Below, in pieces: positions 34,828 through 46,519 of a DNA stretch of 64,000 nucleotides. How positions within the stretch are numbered: the stretch's first letter is position 1; every line of letters begins with the position of its first letter. Origin of the DNA: Cryptomeria japonica (lineage: Eukaryota; Streptophyta; Pinopsida; Cupressales; Cupressaceae). Both the position numbers and the translations under genes were made by a program. The notes beneath the pieces were generated by a model, which did no database searches, had not been told where the DNA came from, and worked only from the letters and a program-made list of their open reading frames with translations. The DNA is taken from NCBI RefSeq assembly GCF_030272615.1, contig NC_081409.1, forward strand, positions 241,202,332 to 241,266,331, read 5' to 3'.

Positions 34828-36256
34828 TATAATAGCAGAATATGCCAAAGACCCCCTGACCGCCGAGATCATGGAAGGAAAAATGCCTAGTGAAGAATTT
34901 AGAGTTTGGGATGGTGTTATCCTCTACAAAGGTAGGGTATATCTAACCCCCCAATCCAAAATAAAAGACACCATTCTGAGGGAGTATCATGACAGCCCTC
35001 TAGCGGGACACCAAGGGTACTATAAAACATACAAACATATAAGAGAAAAATACTCATGGAAAGGACTAAAAAAGGACGTTTACAAATATGTACGGGAATG
35101 TATGACATGTCAACAGAATAAAACAGAATTATCACATCCGGCAGGACTATTACAGCCACTCCCTATCCCAAGCCAGAAATGGGAAAGTATATCTATGGAT
35201 TTTATAACAGGATTACCCAAAGTTCAGGGGAAAGACAACATTTATGTAGTGGTGGACAGACTCACAAAATATGCTCACTTTTTTCCTACCTCCTCAGAGT
35301 TTAAAGCACAGCAAATAGCAAACCTATTCTTTAGAGAAGTCTTCTGCCTCCACGGACTTCCCCAGAACATTGTAAGTGATAGAGATAGTAAATTCCTTAG
35401 CAAGTTCTGGCAGGAACTCTTCAGGTTAGCAGGAACAACATTAACACCAAGCACCAGTTATCACCCCCAGACTGATGGGCAGACAGAGATAGTAAATAAA
35501 TGGATAGAAGGGTACTTAAGGAACTATGTCACGGGCCAACAAACAAGTTGGATTAGATGGTTGCATCTGGGAGAATATTGTTATAATACCACCCACCATT
35601 TGTCTATAGGGATGGGTCCATTCAAAGCACTCTACAGTTATGAGGCCCCATTTTTTGGAGGATTGAACACCCAAGATAGGAAAGTACCTAGCTCTCAAGA
35701 GTTTATCCAAAAGAATATTGACCTCATGAAGGCACTCAGAGACAATTTACATCATGCCCAAAATCAGCAAAAATTCTATGCAGACAAAAAACGAGTGGAG
35801 AGATCATTTGAAATAGGGGATCTAGTCTTCTTACGATTGCAGCCATATAAACAGACATCCATCAAGAAGAATGGGACAGAGAAACTCAAACCCCGATTCT
35901 ATGGACCGTACCGTGTAACACGGAAGGTAGGAGAAGTGGCCTATGAACTAGAGCTTCCCAAAGACAGCCGAATTCATAATGTATTTCACGTATCCATATT
36001 AAAAAGAGTTTTGGGACAAGAAGTGGTACCATGTGAAACTTTGCCCCCACTCGACGATGAGGGACAACTTATTCTAGAGCCAGAAATCATCATTGATACT
36101 AGAGAAAAAAAGTTGAGGTACCGAACAGTGAAAGAGGTCCTAATCAAATGGAAGGGACTACCCAATGAAGATGATACTTGGGAGAAGGAAGAGGCTCTTA
36201 AAATGCTTGAGGACAAGCAAATTCGGAAGGGAAGGACTGCAATGACCCCCGATTAA
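34828..36256 (+). pseudogene. G1 integrase and chromodomain, shifted one frame from the upstream part
   Basis: Open in a different frame from the upstream polyprotein; first ATG 34871. The shift most likely lies in the seven-A run at 34819-34825, giving one frameshift besides the TGA at 34774. Domains: HHCC finger (HDSPLAGHQG ... CMTCQQNK), catalytic core (SMDFITGLP; SDRDSKFLSKFW; YHPQTDGQTEIVNKW), and a C-terminal chromodomain (VLIKWKGLPNEDDTWEKEEA). The chromodomain marks it as a chromovirus; such domains are known to guide integration to particular chromatin. The stop at 36254-36256 lies 19 bases inside the 3' LTR. Confidence 0.93.
36224..36237 (+). promoter_or_regulatory. G1 polypurine tract, inside coding sequence
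   Basis: CGGAAGGGAAGGAC directly before the 3' LTR, within the last codons of the integrase frame. Confidence 0.8.
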
Positions 36257-37586
36257 TAAATATACCCGGGGACTTAAATTATCAAAGACACATTGTTCAT
36301 TGACAAATAAACTAATAAATCATTAATCATGAATTATTATTAAATATTAATAAATGATAAATAATAAAGTATTATTATTATAAATCAAGTAATAAATGTT
36401 ATATATTAATTAATGTGTAAAATAATAAATGATAAATAATAAAATCATTTTTATACAATCTAGTAAATAATGAATATTATATATTAATCATAAATTGCTT
36501 GATAAATAATAATCATTCTTATACATCAAGTGGATAATAACTAAGAGATCATTAATCATAAAATATGGGTAAATAATTATTATTATTATAAATCATGATT
36601 CTCTTAATTAAGCATACCCAATAATAAAATGAAAAAGATTAAAATATTTAAATAATAAAATAGCAAAGACATTAAATGATCCAAATGTATGATTTAAGTA
36701 AATATGGCTTAACCATAACAATTAAAAAACCCCAAACATGACTTTCAAAAGTCACGACCAATAACGCAAACATATGAATAAGCGTCGGGCAAACACAGAC
36801 GAGGGTAGAGAAGAGAGAGGTGCGGGAAAGCGAGTTGGAGAAAAAAAACCAGTGAATACCACCGGCAACGCAGTCACGCACAGCTCGGAGTTGCGTGTAT
36901 CTTCGCACATACGCGGACTAGTAACGTCGCCGTTGCTGCACGCAGGGGAAGGAATCCAGTGCGGACGCCCAGAGCCCAGGACACTGGAAAGAGCATCGCC
37001 TTTTCTGCACGCAGGGAAAGAAGCCCAATGCAAACGCCCAGAGCCTAGGATACAGGAAAGAGCAAAAGGTACGCAAATTTCCAAAATCCATAAAGAACTT
37101 AAATACTAAAACATGAAAGGCATGATCTCCTTAGATGAGTTAAACACTTTGTAGAGTTCAGAGGGAGATTCATAATAAATCTCTTAGAGGCAATATATAT
37201 TGTAGAGGTTAACCATATGCATATGACAGAGATAGGGAAGCTTGGACAGAGGTGGGATCTCTGCCAGGTTTGAGAGCATTAATGAGTTCATTCATTAATA
37301 GAGATCCCGTAGAGACCTTAGGCAGATATTACCTGGGTTGTCTTAACTGAGAAAGAGTTCTCATTAGAGGGTTGGGTCAATCTAGGTAAGATCAATCTAA
37401 GGACTGTTTTTTTGTATAGCCAGTAACCAATCAATAAGCTTTTAATTGTTAAATAGGTCGAATAACATAGTTTTACTACTTATATAATTGGCACACATAT
37501 TTATTTATCTTGCATATTATGGAGCACTAACGTTTGTTTGCAGGTCTTAACTTCAAATAAATAACTTCCCCACTAGGAACATTACA
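36238..37586 (+). repeat. G1 3' LTR
   Basis: 1349 bp, partner of 30334-31684. Followed by TSD TAGCA at 37587-37591. Confidence 0.95.
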
Positions 37587-37712
37587 TAGCATCATGATCA
37601 TACCATCATAGCATCATATACATCAAGTTCAATATCAAAATGACAAAATAATAATGCCGATTTCAAGTATCATCGTTTCAACAATTGGAACTTTAGTTTT
37701 AATTTTTAAAGT

Positions 37713-39312
37713 TTAATCATCAAATGGATTCTCTAAATCATCAACATCATCATCCTCATCCTCCTCATCATTGACATTGACATTAGATGAACGAATGCCA
37801 ATGCCACTTGCACTTGCACTATAAGTTTGCTCGCTTTCCGAGTCACCAAATGTAACAAGGTGAGAAGCGGAAGCATCCAAATTAGTATGCTCAAGTTATA
37901 TATCCCACACATTCATCTTCCCTTGCTATGTTGCTTGTGTGAAAGAAGACGTAGGATGGAATTTACATATACTAAATTCTCCGCTCTTTTTGATTGCAAT
38001 CTATTGCACTTTACTAAGTGGATGAAAGAGTATGTGCTCTAATTTCTTTCTAATGTAGATGAACTAGCAACCTATGAAGACAAAGTAAACAATTAAAGTT
38101 ATAAATTTATAAAATTAAAAATTACTAGCAACCTATGAAGACAAAGTAAACTATAAATAAAACTCACTTGTGATAAATTTTAATTAATTAAACCTACAAT
38201 AAAACTTTGACTGCTAGGGGTTGTAGGTTTTGGAAGCATGTGCCATGGAAGTACCACCAACTATGAGCATCCTTCTTGAATCTTTGACAAAGAGGGTCAA
38301 CACTTAGACCATTTCCATTAGCAAATTCTATGAACTCATTTGTAATTACATCTCGCACATCATCTTCAAGGTAGAGTATAAGGAATGTTGCCTTGTACCC
38401 ATCAAACACTTCTAAATCTCTCCATGGTGCAAGCCTTCTTGGTTGATCAATAAATTGATTGCTATAGTACTTTGGTGTCAAGGCATAGGCAAGATGTAAA
38501 GGAGTGGTCATCTTATTCCACCTTTCTACAACAATTGCTTCCATTTGTTTGAAGAATTTCTCCTTGGGGTCTTGTTGTTTTGCATTTATAATGCACTTCA
38601 TCTGCTCAAGCATTGAGTCAATGCCATCATAAATCTCTCCAATGCAAGGCCTATCCATTTCGGTGTAGCGAATCATGCTCATAATGGGCTCAGTGAAACT
38701 AAGGAGATATGTCAAAAGATCCCACCACGAGTCATCCAATATCCTAGCCCTAATTCTTGTTGCCCTCTTAGTGCTGCTCTGGTTCCAAATAGCCCAATTT
38801 TGGCTGATCACCATATTGCAAAGTGCCTCTTTAACTTTCAAAAGTCATCTCAAGACGATTGTGTTTGATGCAAAATGGGTCTCAGCAACATATAACAGAA
38901 ATTAATGCCAAAATGATTAAAAAATAAAGACAAACTTTAAAGAAGAATACACATTATAGCTTACACAATCAAATTATGAACATTGAAAAAAAAAATCAGA
39001 AAATGTAAAATTAAATTACTATTTCGCTTACCTTCAATAGCTCCAAACTCAAAAAGATCTAAAAATCCCTTGAGACATGTGGTAGTTTGTGATGAACATC
39101 TGGATGTCCTCAGCCTCTGCATACATCTGTTTGATCCAATCAATTTTATTCCCAATCTTTTGTAGCATAAGATTGAGTGAATGGACCACACATGGTGTCC
39201 AAAAAATGTGATGATAGCATTCCTCAACCAACAAACCAGCAACTCTACAATTTTTTGCATTGCCCGTTATGACTTGAACAACATTACAAGGTCCCACTGT
39301 CTCAATGGCAGA
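37713..39312 (-). pseudogene. hAT-C transposase, C-terminal half
   Basis: Minus strand, in order: DUF659 core second half 39312-39049 (IETVGPCNVVQVITGNAKNC; HHIFWTPCVVHSLNLMLQKI); middle region 38841-38194 (WAIWNQSSTKRATRIRARIL; TPKYYSNQF); dimerisation region about 38050-37915 (STYSFIHLVKCNRLQSKRAE); acidic tail ending DDLENPFDD with the stop at 37713-37715. Gaps between segments are likely introns or deletions. It is broken by at least one stop (near 37905) and by the inserted hAT-D. Confidence 0.8.
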
Positions 39313-39321
39313 GATGAGAAT

Positions 39322-42300
39322 CAAAGCTGGAAAACTTGGACTCGGTAGCCCATAAATTGGACTCAAACTCAAACATGGCAAAAACTTAGGAAAGGATTCG
39401 ACAAAAAAGAAAACCATAGTTTTACAAAAAAAAAAGAAGAAATTAATGCATTTAGAGAACAAAAGAGCCATAATTGAAACATTACACCTCATATGATCTC
39501 CAAACACTCAATATTTGAAATTTCATCATTCATACTCATAGTTTCAAACTTTAAAATGTATAACAGCAACATAAATTTATAAATGTTTACAAAATTACAT
39601 ATAATGATATGTCCAAATGTGAAAAACAACAAACTAAAGAGAAGACTACATCTTCCTCTTTCCTTTCTTAACATAACTCAATTTTTCAGGCCTTGAGCTA
39701 GTAGTAGTAGGCGCTGAGGTATCTAAATGATGAGATGATTCTTCTTCAACATCAAAGTCCTCATCTTCGTCCTCCTCCATTTCATCCAATCCTGCTGCTT
39801 TTGCTTCTTGTGCTGCTCCTCTCTCTAATTCTGCAAGATCTTCGGTAAGGAGGACATCATCACCATCATTTTGTTCATTGATGGTCCAATCACCATATGG
39901 ATCAATTTCATCCAAGTCAATGGCCTCATGTGAAACATCCTCCACCTTTCTAGTGCGAAGGCGAAGGTTGTATCGAATGAAAACAAGATCATTGAGGCGC
40001 TTCTAGGTCAACCTATTTCTCTTCCTCATGTGAATGTTCTCAAATAAACTCCAATTCCATTCACTCCCAGATGCACTACATGGCTGGTTAAAAACACAAA
40101 TGGCTATCTTTTGAAGATTAGGCGTGCCAGCACCATAATTCTCCCACCATAAATCTACAAAAAATCATTTAAAAATATTAGAATTGAGAAAAAATGTAAC
40201 AATCAAGTTTCTAATTTTTTTTTTGTAATACTGAACTTAATTATTTACCTAGTTTTTTTTCTCTCCTGACAATTGCTTGTTCTGAAGAGAAGAGTCTCCC
40301 CTCTACACCCTTGTAGATCTTGAACAATGAACATTTCCAAATTCATAAATAAATTGTAAGATATAGCAAATGTCAAATCTCACCTCCAACTCATCAAGAA
40401 GCTTGTCTCTCAACTCAAAATCATGTGCCATCTTATCAATGCGTTCAAAAACACGTGCCATGACCTTGTCATCTGCCCTAAATGAATCAAAGAAGTAGAA
40501 TTCCGTGTTCAAGGAGTAGGCGAAGGCATGTATCGATTGGTGGAGTTGGTTTGTCCACCTATGATCAATGATGCACCAAAGGATTTCACATTTTCTTGTA
40601 TTTCTGCCATAGTAATGTGAAATGGCCTTTTTGGCCCTATCCATGGCCTCATAAATGAAACCCATTGGCATGCCCTCTCCATCCACCATACAAAGAACCC
40701 TTACTAAAGGTTTTGTCACCTAAAAAAATGAAAACAAATTTTAAATTAGTACAAAATTAACCCCTCAAAAAAAAAAAAAAATAGTTTATCTTGTATAAAG
40801 TTTACGTTTGTGTTTGTTACTTACTTTGATCAACTCCTCTCCACTTTTGGTGAACCCTTCATCAAAAACAATACTTACAATCTTCTCCACCTCAGTGCTT
40901 TTGGAGTATGCAGACTCCAACCAAGCATCAGACACAAACATTTGCTTAAGATGAGGAATGACACCAAGAATGCTCTGCAGAGTGAGGAAATGGCTAGCGA
41001 ATTGTGTCACTCCTGGTTGCACAAGGTCCTTGCCATTTGTGTGTTTTCTCATCAAAGAAAGGACTCAAGTATGGTTGTAGATGAATTTGGTGACATTATT
41101 TGCATCTTCAACCACCATTTTCACCCATCCAATCTTCCCAATGTCCTATAACAAGTCCAAGCAATGTGCAACACAAGGACTCCACGTAATTGTAGGATGC
41201 CTCTCCCTATGCATTCTACCTGCAGCTACATATGCAGCTGCGTTGTTCATGATAATTTGGACAACATTCTCAACTCCAACTTCCTGGATCACCTCATTTA
41301 ATAGATTACACAAAGTTTCTGCGTTTTTCATTTCATTTGAGACATCAATAGACTTTAGAAATACCATTGCACCATTAGAAGCCACCAAAAAGTTGAGGAG
41401 AGTCCTATTCCATCTATTTGTCCATCCATCCGATAAAATGCTGCATCCTTTTCTCCTCCAAAATCTTTTTTGATCATCAATCACAACTTGCGTATTTTTT
41501 ACGGCTTGCTCTAGCAATGGCCCACTAAAGTCTCTAGCTGTTGGGGCCTTAAACCTCTTGCCTGCAACTGTAAATGCATTAACCAAACCTTCCCAATACG
41601 CGTTGTTCACCGCATTGAAAGGTAAATTATCGTAATACCAAAAGTTTGCTGCTGCTATCCTTTCTTGCTCACATTTCTCTCTATTTTATCCCGTACCTTC
41701 AAGTGAAGATTGTTCTCTTGGAACATTGCGTGGAACAAAGTAATTAGGGTCTGATCTAAGAGGAGTCTCACTAGCCTCACCCTCATTGTCACCAAAAGAT
41801 AAATGTGGTTGACGAAAACTTGGACTTTCACGACCAAGGGGACCCAAAGTGGATAGTGTGGGATTCATTGCAGCTGCTATGGCTTCTTTTGTTTTTTGTC
41901 GTTCTTCTTTTTGCATATCATACTCAGCAAGGAGGGCCTTCATCTCTCGAATAATCTTTGTAATTGTTTTGAGGCATACCTCCACATTTTGTCCAAGTAT
42001 TTTTGCAATGTAGTATTTTAATCTATTGATTCCACCTATCATCCATTTACCACATATGGTACAAGTGACCTCTCCCTTTTTGTTTCTTGGTATCCCATAC
42101 TTCCATGCTTTGTCTTTTTGTCTTCTTAGCTAGGTTGCCCTTGGAGTTGAACTTGCCATTGGTGTTTTAACATTAAAAAATAAAAAAAATCAGCAGTGTT
42201 TTGTGGAAAATCAACAAAAAAAATGATAATGAATTATTTGAAAAAAATATTATAAAAAAACAAGGAAATAACTTAGGAAGGGAAATGGAAATTTTTTTGC

Positions 42301-42692
42301 TAGCATATCCCTTTGTTTTTCAAGATTTTTTTAATTTTCAATAGATGGAAATGAAAAAAAAAAGAGAAGAAAAATCCTTACCTAGATCTCTTTTGCTTGT
42401 TTGATCTTGTTTCCTCTCCTTCAAGCCCTACGGACTTGTTTTGAGCAATAACACATGTCAAATGTGTGAAGAAGTTAAAAAAAAAAGTGTTTTAATGTTG
42501 GACTGGGTGTCTAAACCTGTGTCGAGAGCCCTTCTTCAGGACTCGTGAGTTCTGACATCACAGATGTCGGGAGTCTGTGTCCAAGACTCTCTCGGGCTTG
42601 GCTCACGATTTTGTGGCGAGTCGACTCGGCCCACCAACAGACTTGCGAGTCTGGGCGAGTTCAAGGCGAACCTGACAAGTCTGCAATCTATG
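39322..42692 (-). mobile_element. hAT-D: complete-ended hAT transposon inside hAT-C, 8-bp TSD ATGAGAAT
   Basis: Seen: 8-bp direct repeats ATGAGAAT at 39314-39321 and 42693-42700; terminal inverted repeats CAAAGCTGGAAAACTTG (left) and, reverse-complemented, CATAGATTGCAGACTTG (right), 12 of 17 matching. Both begin CA, as is usual for hAT. GACTCG-type subterminal repeats lie at 39330-39400 and 42510-42680. Removing it with one TSD copy restores hAT-C coding in frame (DILISAIE). Length 3371 bp. Confidence 0.92.
39646..42159 (-). pseudogene. hAT-D transposase with BED finger, DUF659 and dimerisation domain
   Basis: Minus strand. ATG at 42159; BED finger 42090-41990 (CTICGKWMIGGINRLKYY); linker to 41686; DUF659 core 41610-41146 (CSILSDGWTNRWNRTLLNF; VVQIIMNNAAAYVAAG; WSPCVAHCLDLL), with the usual Asp before NAAA replaced by Met-Asn; then 41055-40786 (GVTQFASHFLTLQSILG), 40719-40303 (VTKPLVRVLCMVDGEGMPMG), and the last exon with the dimerisation motif (WNWSLFENIHMRKRNRL) and acidic tail ending KKGKRKM at 39646. 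AT-rich gaps between blocks look like introns. A TAG after LDLL and one near 40005 suggest it is dead, though it is the best-preserved transposase in the window. Confidence 0.85.
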
Positions 42693-42700
42693 ATGAGAAT

Positions 42701-43500
42701 ATCTCAAATAAATTGCCCATCTTTTACCTAGCCCTCATAAGTGACAACTTTCAAAAACATTGCCCCGTTAGGGGACACCGCTATGAGATTGATCAAGGGG
42801 CAATTTTTAGAATCTTTCCACCCATCTGAAACAATGGATATACATGTCTTAGCCCATGAATCCTTTATGGGCTTCAATGCATCTTCAACCCCCTTCACCT
42901 CTCTTTCCAACAAGGTTCCACATACCTTCTCATAACCTAGGCCTCTATACCCTCTTGGAGCTTCATTAACACTTTTCAATATTTTTTCCCAATATGGGGA
43001 GCAAACAACATTGAAAGCCAACCCATTTGCACATATGCATCTTGCTACATCTTGGTCAGCAATATCTCGACTCTCATTTTGAAATGTGGTTTCTAAAGGC
43101 CCCTTTGTTCTTTTGTGTGCAATGGGTGCTTCACTTTCAGGATTAGTTGTGGAAGAAAATGGATGGTTTTCTACTACAATATTGGGGTTAGATGGGGGCT
43201 GCATTCCCTTTGTTTTTTTGGGACTTCACTCTCTTCTGCTTCTTCATGCTCCCTAATATATTTCAACACCGTCTCTTGTGGTATGGCACACCATTTTTTC
43301 CAGGGCATTTTTTTATGCCTCTTCTTGGTATTCCACACAAATGGCCTACCACCTGATAATATGAACTATTATGTTCTACATCACATCTTTGGCATTTCCA
43401 ACAAAATCCCCCACCTCCTAGAAGCAATCGGATAATGTCAACATACTTCCTTAGGCAGAATTTGGATCTGATCTCTATTTTGATTGCCATTTGTGCCTAT
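42701..43500 (-). pseudogene. hAT-C transposase, N-terminal half
   Basis: Minus strand. BED-type finger at 43410-43300 (CWKCQRCDVEHNSSYYQVVG, then HLCGIPRRGIKKC), a frameshifted linker, then the first half of DUF659 at 43204-42728 (FNVVCSPYWEKILKSVNEAP; CISIVSDGWKDSKNCPLINL; MFLKVVTYEG). Stops shortly before the hAT-D insertion; the rest of the core is at 39312. Confidence 0.8.
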
Positions 43501-44082
43501 GGAAGAAGAGGCAGATGCCATTCTAGTTCCTATGGCAAGAAATTATATGAAAAAGTTCAAAAACAAAAACAAAATAATGAAAAAAAAAGAGGGAAAATAA
43601 ACAAATAAATTATGAAACAAAAATGGTTGAAAAAAATGTACAAAAACCCACCTCTTTCAACCAAGCTTGCAAATGTGTAGAAATGATGCTGCAACACCTG
43701 TTTAAGCTTCAAAAATCAATCTTCACTCCTATTTGCTCAACCTGCAATGAAAACACTAATGTTTGCAAAACAAATAAAGGAGAGATGAATTAAGTTTATG
43801 TTTTAGATGTCACTTTTAGGGTTTTCTTTTTCTTTTCCAAGTGGCGGATTTCAAAAATCAATTAAATTTTGCAAAATAAAATTGTTTTTTGGGCCACCAG
43901 ATGCCTAGGTTCGCCCTAGGTTTGCCCAGGCTGAACCAGTCCACCTGGGTGCGAACCCTGGCCGGACCCATAGGCGAACCAAACCAAGATCCAAACTGGT
44001 ACTAGGGGCCTAGAGAGCCGAACCGTGCTTCTTAGGTTATAAGTTTAGAACTTTTATGCTATTTTTTATTATCACATGCATG

Positions 44083-44331
44083 TTTTTTTTTTTTAAAACT
44101 ATGCCTGGTAAACTTTTTAACATGACCGGTGACGCTGGCACGACACGCCCTCCGGCTCCACATGAACGCTTTTGACTCGGAGCTATCAACCGGTGAGGCC
44201 ACAAACAGGGGACCTCATCCCCACACTTCACTTGTTCAAGTCCACGAGGACAATGGCCCAGCAGGGATTTGAACCTTGGTGGCCGCTTCACCAACACAGT
44301 GTTTAAACCGCGACACTACATGTCTGAAGAC
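44083..44331 (-). mobile_element. tRNA-derived SINE, 15-bp TSD
   Basis: Seen: a 249-bp unit flanked by ATTATCACATGCATG at 44068-44082 and 44332-44346. On the minus strand it has a polymerase III A box (TAGTGTCGCGG, 44318-44308), a B box (GGTTCAAATCC, 44275-44265) about 33 bp further on, and a poly(A) tail (the T run at 44083-44094). These are the hallmarks of a tRNA-derived SINE mobilised by LINE machinery. The consensus family is not identified. Confidence 0.88.
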
Positions 44332-44596
44332 ATTATCACATGCATGTTGACAATGAATTCTGAAAGCAATTTAAATTAAGGTTCAGGTTTTGCGAATTTG
44401 TTTGAATTTGACTCTCATGTGAACTCTCAATTTAACACAAATGTTATATGTTAAGGTTCTATAATGTATATATGCATATGCTTTATCCATGTTTTCATAT
44501 TAATATTTAAAATTTTCCCTATTTTTTATTTAGTCGTCCCCTTTGCTATCCTTTGGCCGTCCCCAAAAATGGCTCAAAAAATCTGGAACTCGGAAA

Positions 44597-46277
44597 TGTG
44601 GAATGTCCCCATTTTTAAATGGGATTTTATAATAATAATAATAAAATAAATGAGATGGTCAAAGGATATGAAATAGAGATTTCTGGATTTGACTTCAGAT
44701 TTATGTATTTATCAGGTGCTGCTGTGTGGAGTCATTTCTGCAGATAATATATTATCCCATGATATCTATCTTGTAAATAATATAATATTCCATTATATCT
44801 TCTAATGATTTATTTGAAAATGTTATATCCTAGAATATTAAGTTATTGCTGCATTTTAAATATTAATGCAAATGCTAAAATGAATGAGGGGTATTAATTG
44901 GTGCATTGCTTCTTTATATTGCCAGCCGTACTCCTCCAAAAAGGAAACCCTGTGTTTAGAGGAATTTCTGACAATCCCTGACACATACCTGTTTGTCTAG
45001 TCTTGCATCCTTGCCAAGATAATCACAGCCTTAGCCTTAATGGGATCGCTAAAATTAATGAAGTCATTTAAAAGAAATTTGAATTAACAAATCAATGGCA
45101 TCAATTAATTAAAAGTAAAATGGGGCTCAAAACCAGCGATCATGGTTGGAGGGTTACACCTTTTCAAAAGGTAACATTTGTGAAAGGTTGTGACTCCGTC
45201 AATGAGAAGGTATAAAAAGGAGATCAACTCATTGGAGATGGGGGCATCAACTAATCAATGGAATGAAATAGGAAATAAGAAGAGGAAACATTAAATCTAT
45301 AATCAGAAAATCAGACCCGACTGGAGTAGGAATAAAATAAGCATTCCATATCAAATAAGGAAATATCACAAAAATTACAATCATTGACTAAGAACTAATC
45401 ACAGCAATCAGCGAACAAGGAACAATAATCAGAGTCAGAAAAGTGTAAACAGCAGACACATTTTTACGATCAGACTCTCACTTTTCTGATTCAGACCTGT
45501 TATAATCAGCATCTAATAATCTGAATAATAGCTCTTGTGGTATATATTTAGCTTATGCATTAATTGTCAATATTCATTTCTTATATACATATATGTATGG
45601 TTGATATAAATTGCATATGTCTGATTAATAAATCTGTCTGTAAACCCCCCGTCATGTATGGTGGGAGGAGCTGTAAGGAAGAGGGAATCAGGAGGATTGC
45701 CATCTAAGTAGGCCACCCCAAGTGGATGTCCATCTTGCCTGCCACCAAGGCCAAGAGGACCGAAGTTCTGCTCTTGGGCTTAGATAGGACAATCAAGAAA
45801 CCCCCATTATGCTCTCCTCTCCAACTCTGCAATGATGGCTATTGACCTTAGGAGGTGAGGCATGGAAAGGGAAAGTGAGTACAAGCACCCCACTAGGTAG
45901 GCCACCCCGAGTGGATGTCCATGTTGCCTGCCACTGGGGCCAAGAGGGCCAAAGTTACGCTCTAGGCCTTAGTGTGGGATGGCTTCAGGTGGACCTATCA
46001 TGCTTCTTCTCCCGTACCCAAATATGCTTGAATAGTAAGAAGTAATATAGATATTGTATGTGTTGATTTGAAAATTATTATATGTTATTATCTAATCCTA
46101 ATAATGGGAGATATAAATGTGTATGTGAATCCTTGGTCATGGTTGCAGGATCTAAATCCAGGCCCTTATTGTTTAAATAAGATATTTTCTTTGATAAGGA
46201 AGCTAACCCTAACCCTTACTTGTTGCAATTGTAATTCTAGGGCATAATCTAGGGTAAATCTGAAAGAGGACATTACA
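44597..46277 (+). mobile_element. Probable solo LTR with TGT(GG)AATGTCCCC / GGACATTACA ends
   Basis: Starts TGTGGAATGTCCCCATTTTT and ends AGAGGACATTACA, similar to the ends of the LTRs at 1597-3677 and of N1. Length 1681 bp. No clear TSD: flanks GGAAA and AAACG share only AAA. No coding signature inside. Confidence 0.45.
45704..45985 (+). repeat. Direct duplication with about 187-bp period
   Basis: Two imperfect copies of a ~90-bp sequence beginning GTAGGCCACCCC and including GTGGATGTCCAT and TTGCCTGCCAC, at about 45704-45795 and 45891-45985. Confidence 0.8.
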
Positions 46278-46519
46278 AAACGTGTTCTCCCATCCCCTTG
46301 TCCTAGAAATTAGGGCTAACATAGCTTGGAAAGTATTCTTTTTATGAGCATATCCTGGCAAGCATTTCAACATTAAGATAATTTTACAATTTTATGAGGA
46401 GTTCTTGGCAAGCATTTTAACTTGAAGAAAATTTACTATTGTATGAGCATATTTTTGCAAGAGCACAATATCTCATGATCGTTGTTTGCCATTAGAGTAA
46501 ATAGGATTATAAGCATCCT

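Larger units (their letters stand above)
30334..37586 (+). mobile_element. G1: chromodomain Ty3/gypsy retrotransposon, near complete, TSD TAGCA
   Basis: Seen: LTRs 30334-31684 and 36238-37586 (TGCAATGACC start, TTACA end), TSD TAGCA at 30329-30333 and 37587-37591, tRNA-Met primer site, polypurine tract, and gag-protease-RT-RNase H-integrase-chromodomain in order. I count about 27 differences between the 1.35-kb LTRs by eye (about 98% identity), so it is one of the younger insertions here. Confidence 0.97.
37592..44030 (-). mobile_element. hAT-C: minus-strand hAT, interrupted by hAT-D
   Basis: The transposase tail is at 37713-37920 and the N-terminal finger is near 43490. A GC-rich block at 43895-44030, rich in GGTTCGCC and GCGAACC motifs, probably is its 5' subterminal repeat region. 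Outer ends were not precisely located. Its coding sequence is continuous in meaning across the hAT-D insertion. Confidence 0.65.

Noticed and set aside
36774-37109. 111-codon open frame upstream of the hAT-C tail
   Set aside because: It lies in the G1 3' LTR and is the copy of the frame in the 5' LTR (30872-31207), so it is LTR sequence, not a separate gene.
44260-44320. Possible tRNA gene on the minus strand (A and B boxes)
   Set aside because: No cloverleaf could be formed around the boxes, and the unit has a poly(A) tail and a 15-bp TSD, so it is a SINE.
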